A stretch of 64,000 nucleotides of DNA from Euonymus europaeus (Eukaryota; Streptophyta; Magnoliopsida; Celastrales; Celastraceae): the NCBI GenBank assembly GCA_963580455.1, contig OY756961.1:14551001-14615000 (forward strand), written 5' to 3'. How positions within the stretch are numbered: the stretch's first letter is position 1; each line of letters begins with the position of its first letter. The notes under the pieces are model-generated. The model had not been told where the DNA came from. It saw only the letters and a list, made by a program, of their open reading frames with translations, and did not search any database. The position numbers and the translations under genes were made by a program. This document shows, piece by piece, positions 61,407 to 64,000 of this stretch.

Positions 61407-64000
61407 GCCAAAACACCAACTTTCTATGACAAATGGACAAAACCGTTAAAAGCTCCTCCATAGAGAGAGTTGAGCAACTTCGGACCATCAAAGTTGCTCG
61501 GTGTACACTTTTTATTGTTCTTCTATGTCAAATTTTACAAGTATAAGCTTCCTAGATTATTTCGATGCCAAAACACCAACTTTCTATGACAAATGGACAA
61601 AACCGTTAAAAGCACCTCCATAGAGAGAGTTGGGCAACTTCAGACCATCAAAATTGCTCTATGTACACTTTTTATTGCTCTTCTATGTCAAATTTTACGA
61701 GTATAAGCTTCCAAGATTATTTCGATGCCAAAACACCAACTTTCAATGACAAATGGACAAAACCGTTAAAAGCTCCTCCATAGAGAGAGTTGACCAACTT
61801 TGGACCATCAAAATTTCTCTTTGTACAATTTTTATTGTTCTCATATGTCAAATTTTACGAGTATAAGCTTCATAGATTATTTCGATGCTAAAACACCAAC
61901 TTTCTATGACAAATGGACAAAACCGTTAAAAGCACCTTCATAGAGAGAGTTGAGCAACTTCGGACCATCAAAGTTACTCGGTGTATAATTTTTATTGTTC
62001 TCATATGTCAAATTTTACGAGTATAAGCTTCATAGATTATTTCGATGCCAAAACACCAACTTTCTATGACAAATGGACAAAACCGTTAAAAGCTTCCCCA
62101 TAGAGAGAGTTGAGCAACTTCGGACTATCAAAGTTTCTCGGGATAGACTTTTTATTGTACTTCTATGTTAAATTTTACTAGTATAAGCTTCCTAGATTAT
62201 TTCGATGCCAAAACACCAACTTTCTATGACAAATGGACAAAACCGTTAAAAGCTCCTCCATAGAGAGAGTTGAGCGACTTCGGACGATCAAAGTTGCTCG
62301 GGATAGACTTTTTATTGTTCTTCAATGTCAAATTTTACGAGTATAAGCTTCCTACATTATTTCGATGCCAAAACACCAATTTTCTATGACAAATGGACAA
62401 AACCGATAAAAGCTCCTCCATTGATAGAGTTGAGCAACTTTGGACCATCAAAATTGCTCTTTGTACAATTTTTATTGTTCTTATATGTCAAATTTTACGA
62501 GTATAAGCTTCATAGATTATTTCGATGCTAAAATACCAACTTTCTATGACAAATGGACAAAACCGTTAAAAGCTCCTCAATGGAGAGAGTTGAGCAACTT
62601 CGGACCATCAAAGTTGCTCGGTGTATAATTTTTATTGTTCTCATAAGTCAAATTTTACGAGTATAAGCTTCCTACATTATTTCGATGCCAAAACACCAAC
62701 TTTCTATGACAAATGGACAAAACCGTTAAAAGCTCCTCCATAGAGAGAGTTGAGCAACTTCGGAATATCAAAGTTGCTCGGGATGGAATTTTTATTATTC
62801 TTCTATGTCAAATTTTACGAGTACAAGCTTCCTACATTAATTCGACGCCAAAACACCAACTTTCTATGACAAATGGACAAACCGTTAAAAGCACCTCAAT
62901 AGAGAGAGTTGAGCAACTTCGGACCATCAAAGTTGCTCGGTATACAATTTTTATTGTTTTCATATGTAAAATTTTACGAGTATAAGCTTCATAGATTATT
63001 TCGATGCTAAAACACCAACTTTCTATGAAAAATGGACAAAACCGTTAAAAGCACCTTCATAGAGAGAGTTGAGCAACTTCGGACCATCAAAGTTACTCGA
63101 TGTATAATTTTTATTGTTCTCATATGTCAAATTTTACGAGTATAAGCTTCATAGATTATTTCGAAGCCAAAACACCAACTTTCTATGACAAATGGACAAA
63201 ACTGTTAAAAGCTTCTCCATAGAGAGAGTTGAGCAACTTCGGACTATCAAAGTTTCTCGGGATAGACTTTTTATTGTTCTTCTATGTTACATTTTACTAG
63301 TATAAGCTTCCTAGATTATTTCGATGCCAAAACACCAACTTTCTATGACAAATGGACAAAACCGTTAAAAGCTCCTCCATAGAGAGAGTTGAGCGACTTC
63401 GGACGATCAAAGTTGCTCGGGATAGACTTTTTATTATTCTTCAATGTCAAATTTTACGAGTATAAGCTTCCTACATTATTTCGATGCCAAAACACCAATT
63501 TTCTATGACAAATGGACAAAACCGATAAAAGCTCCTCCATTGATAGAGTTGAGCAACTTCGGACCATCAAAATTGCTCTTTGTACAATTTTTATTGTTCT
63601 TATATGTCAAATTTTACGAGTATAAGCTTCATAGATTATTTCGATGCTAAAATACCAACTTTCTATGACAAATGGACAAAACCGTTAAAAGCTCCTCCAT
63701 AGAGAGAGTTGAGCAACTTCGGACCATCAAAGTTGCTCGGTGTATAATTTTTATTGTTCTCATAAGTCAAATTTTACGAGTATAAGCTTTCTACATTATT
63801 TCGATGCCAAAACACCAACTTTCTATGACAAATGGACAAAACCGTTAAAAGCTCCTCCATAGAGAGAGTTGAGCAACTTCGGACCATCAAAGTTGCTCGG
63901 TGTATAATTTTTATTGTTCTTCTATGTCAAATTTTACGAGTATAAGCTCCGTACATTATTTCGATGCTAAAACACCAACTTTCTATGACAAATGGACAAA
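61407..64000 (+). repeat. 2.6-kb segment, second copy, running off the window
   Basis: Matches 42690-45283 at a fixed offset of 18,717 bp up to the last base. Differences I noticed include CGGACCATC for CGGACAATC near 62603, GATGGAATTTT for GATGGACTTTT near 62784, CATTAATTCG near 62836, TATGAAAAATGG near 63025 and TTACTCGATG near 63096. It has the same 7-mer duplication inside and the same 159-bp monomer near 62880. The right end is not reached. Confidence 0.9.

Larger units (their letters stand above)
1..64000 (+). repeat. 160-bp satellite DNA array, about 400 head-to-tail monomers
   Basis: Every line of the window is a variant of one 160-bp unit. Taking the word AAACACCAAC as monomer start, landmarks recur in order: CTATGACAAATGGAC (15-29), AAAACCGTTAAA (29-40), AGCTCCTCCATAG (41-53), GAGCAACTT (62-70), AAGTTGCTC (81-89), TTTTTATTGTTC (99-110), AAATTTTACGAG (120-131), AAGCTT (135-140) and GATTATTTCGATGCC (145-159). 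AAGCTT positions run from 134 to 63944 in 399 steps. No monomer is inverted and no unique sequence interrupts the array. Large satellite blocks of nucleosomal length are typical of eukaryotic centromeres and heterochromatin; assigning this one to a centromere is inference. No stretch over 300 bp holds anything else. Confidence 0.98.

Noticed and set aside
1..64000. CRISPR array
   Set aside because: Repeats are contiguous 160-bp units with no repeat-spacer alternation and no cas genes; the scale and base composition fit eukaryotic satellite.
1..64000. Transposon or retrotransposon insertion within the array
   Set aside because: The HindIII register can be followed through every monomer and each shift is explained by a small indel, so no insertion is present.
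1..64000. Telomeric or interstitial telomere repeats
   Set aside because: No runs of TTTAGGG, TTAGGG or related words were seen on either strand.
1..64000. Inverted (head-to-head) blocks
   Set aside because: All monomers read in the same direction; I found no reverse-complement copy of the landmark words in monomer order.
1..64000. Naming the satellite as carrot CentDc, rose CANR4 or beet EcoRI satellite
   Set aside because: Only the length of about 159-160 bp is comparable. I cannot compare sequences here, and a database search with the consensus would decide it.

Overview
The whole 64 kb window is one uninterrupted tandem array of a 160-bp satellite DNA. It contains no gene, RNA gene, transposable element or unique sequence that I can support. 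I followed the HindIII site AAGCTT, which sits at about position 135 of each monomer, from the first copy (134) to the last recognisable copy (63944). That distance is 399 monomer steps, so the window holds about 400 monomers, all in the same orientation. The register of the site modulo 160 drifts by only 30 bp in total, and I could place a small indel for every shift: one 21-bp deletion, two 2-bp insertions and several 1-bp slips. This leaves no room for a hidden insertion. A typical monomer is about 36% G+C.

This is a eukaryotic repeat array from a centromere, pericentromere or other heterochromatic block. A 160-bp (about one nucleosome) A+T-rich monomer with repeated CAAAA words is most typical of plants. 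I do not recognise the satellite by name. Plant satellites of about 159-160 bp are known (for example carrot CentDc, rose CANR4 and the beet EcoRI family), but only the length is comparable here and I claim no identity.

The array is a mosaic of higher-order repeats (HORs), meaning multi-monomer blocks that are themselves repeated. (1) 1-5580: diverged monomers with a partial 7-monomer duplication. (2) 5581-9165: an 8-mer HOR of 1280 bp. (3) 9421-22221: a 24-mer HOR of 3840 bp made of an 11-mer and a 13-mer. (4) 22222 to about 33230: an 11-mer HOR of 1760 bp, then a rearranged zone built from the same parts. (5) About 33230-42690: older, diverged monomers with two small 6-mer duplications. (6) 42690-45283: a 2.6-kb segment. 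(7) 46211 to about 60990: a very homogeneous 19-mer HOR of 3040 bp, with one 17-mer copy. (8) 61407-64000: a second copy of the segment in (6), exactly 18,717 bp downstream and still matching at the window edge.

The most interesting observations are the possible 18.7-kb super-period, the indel-free 17-kb core beside older flanks, an apparent gene-conversion patch in one monomer near 57.8 kb, a 9-bp-arm dyad symmetry in the monomer, and signs that the monomer grew from two unequal related halves. No gene-based system is present; what is unusual is the hierarchical structure of the array.
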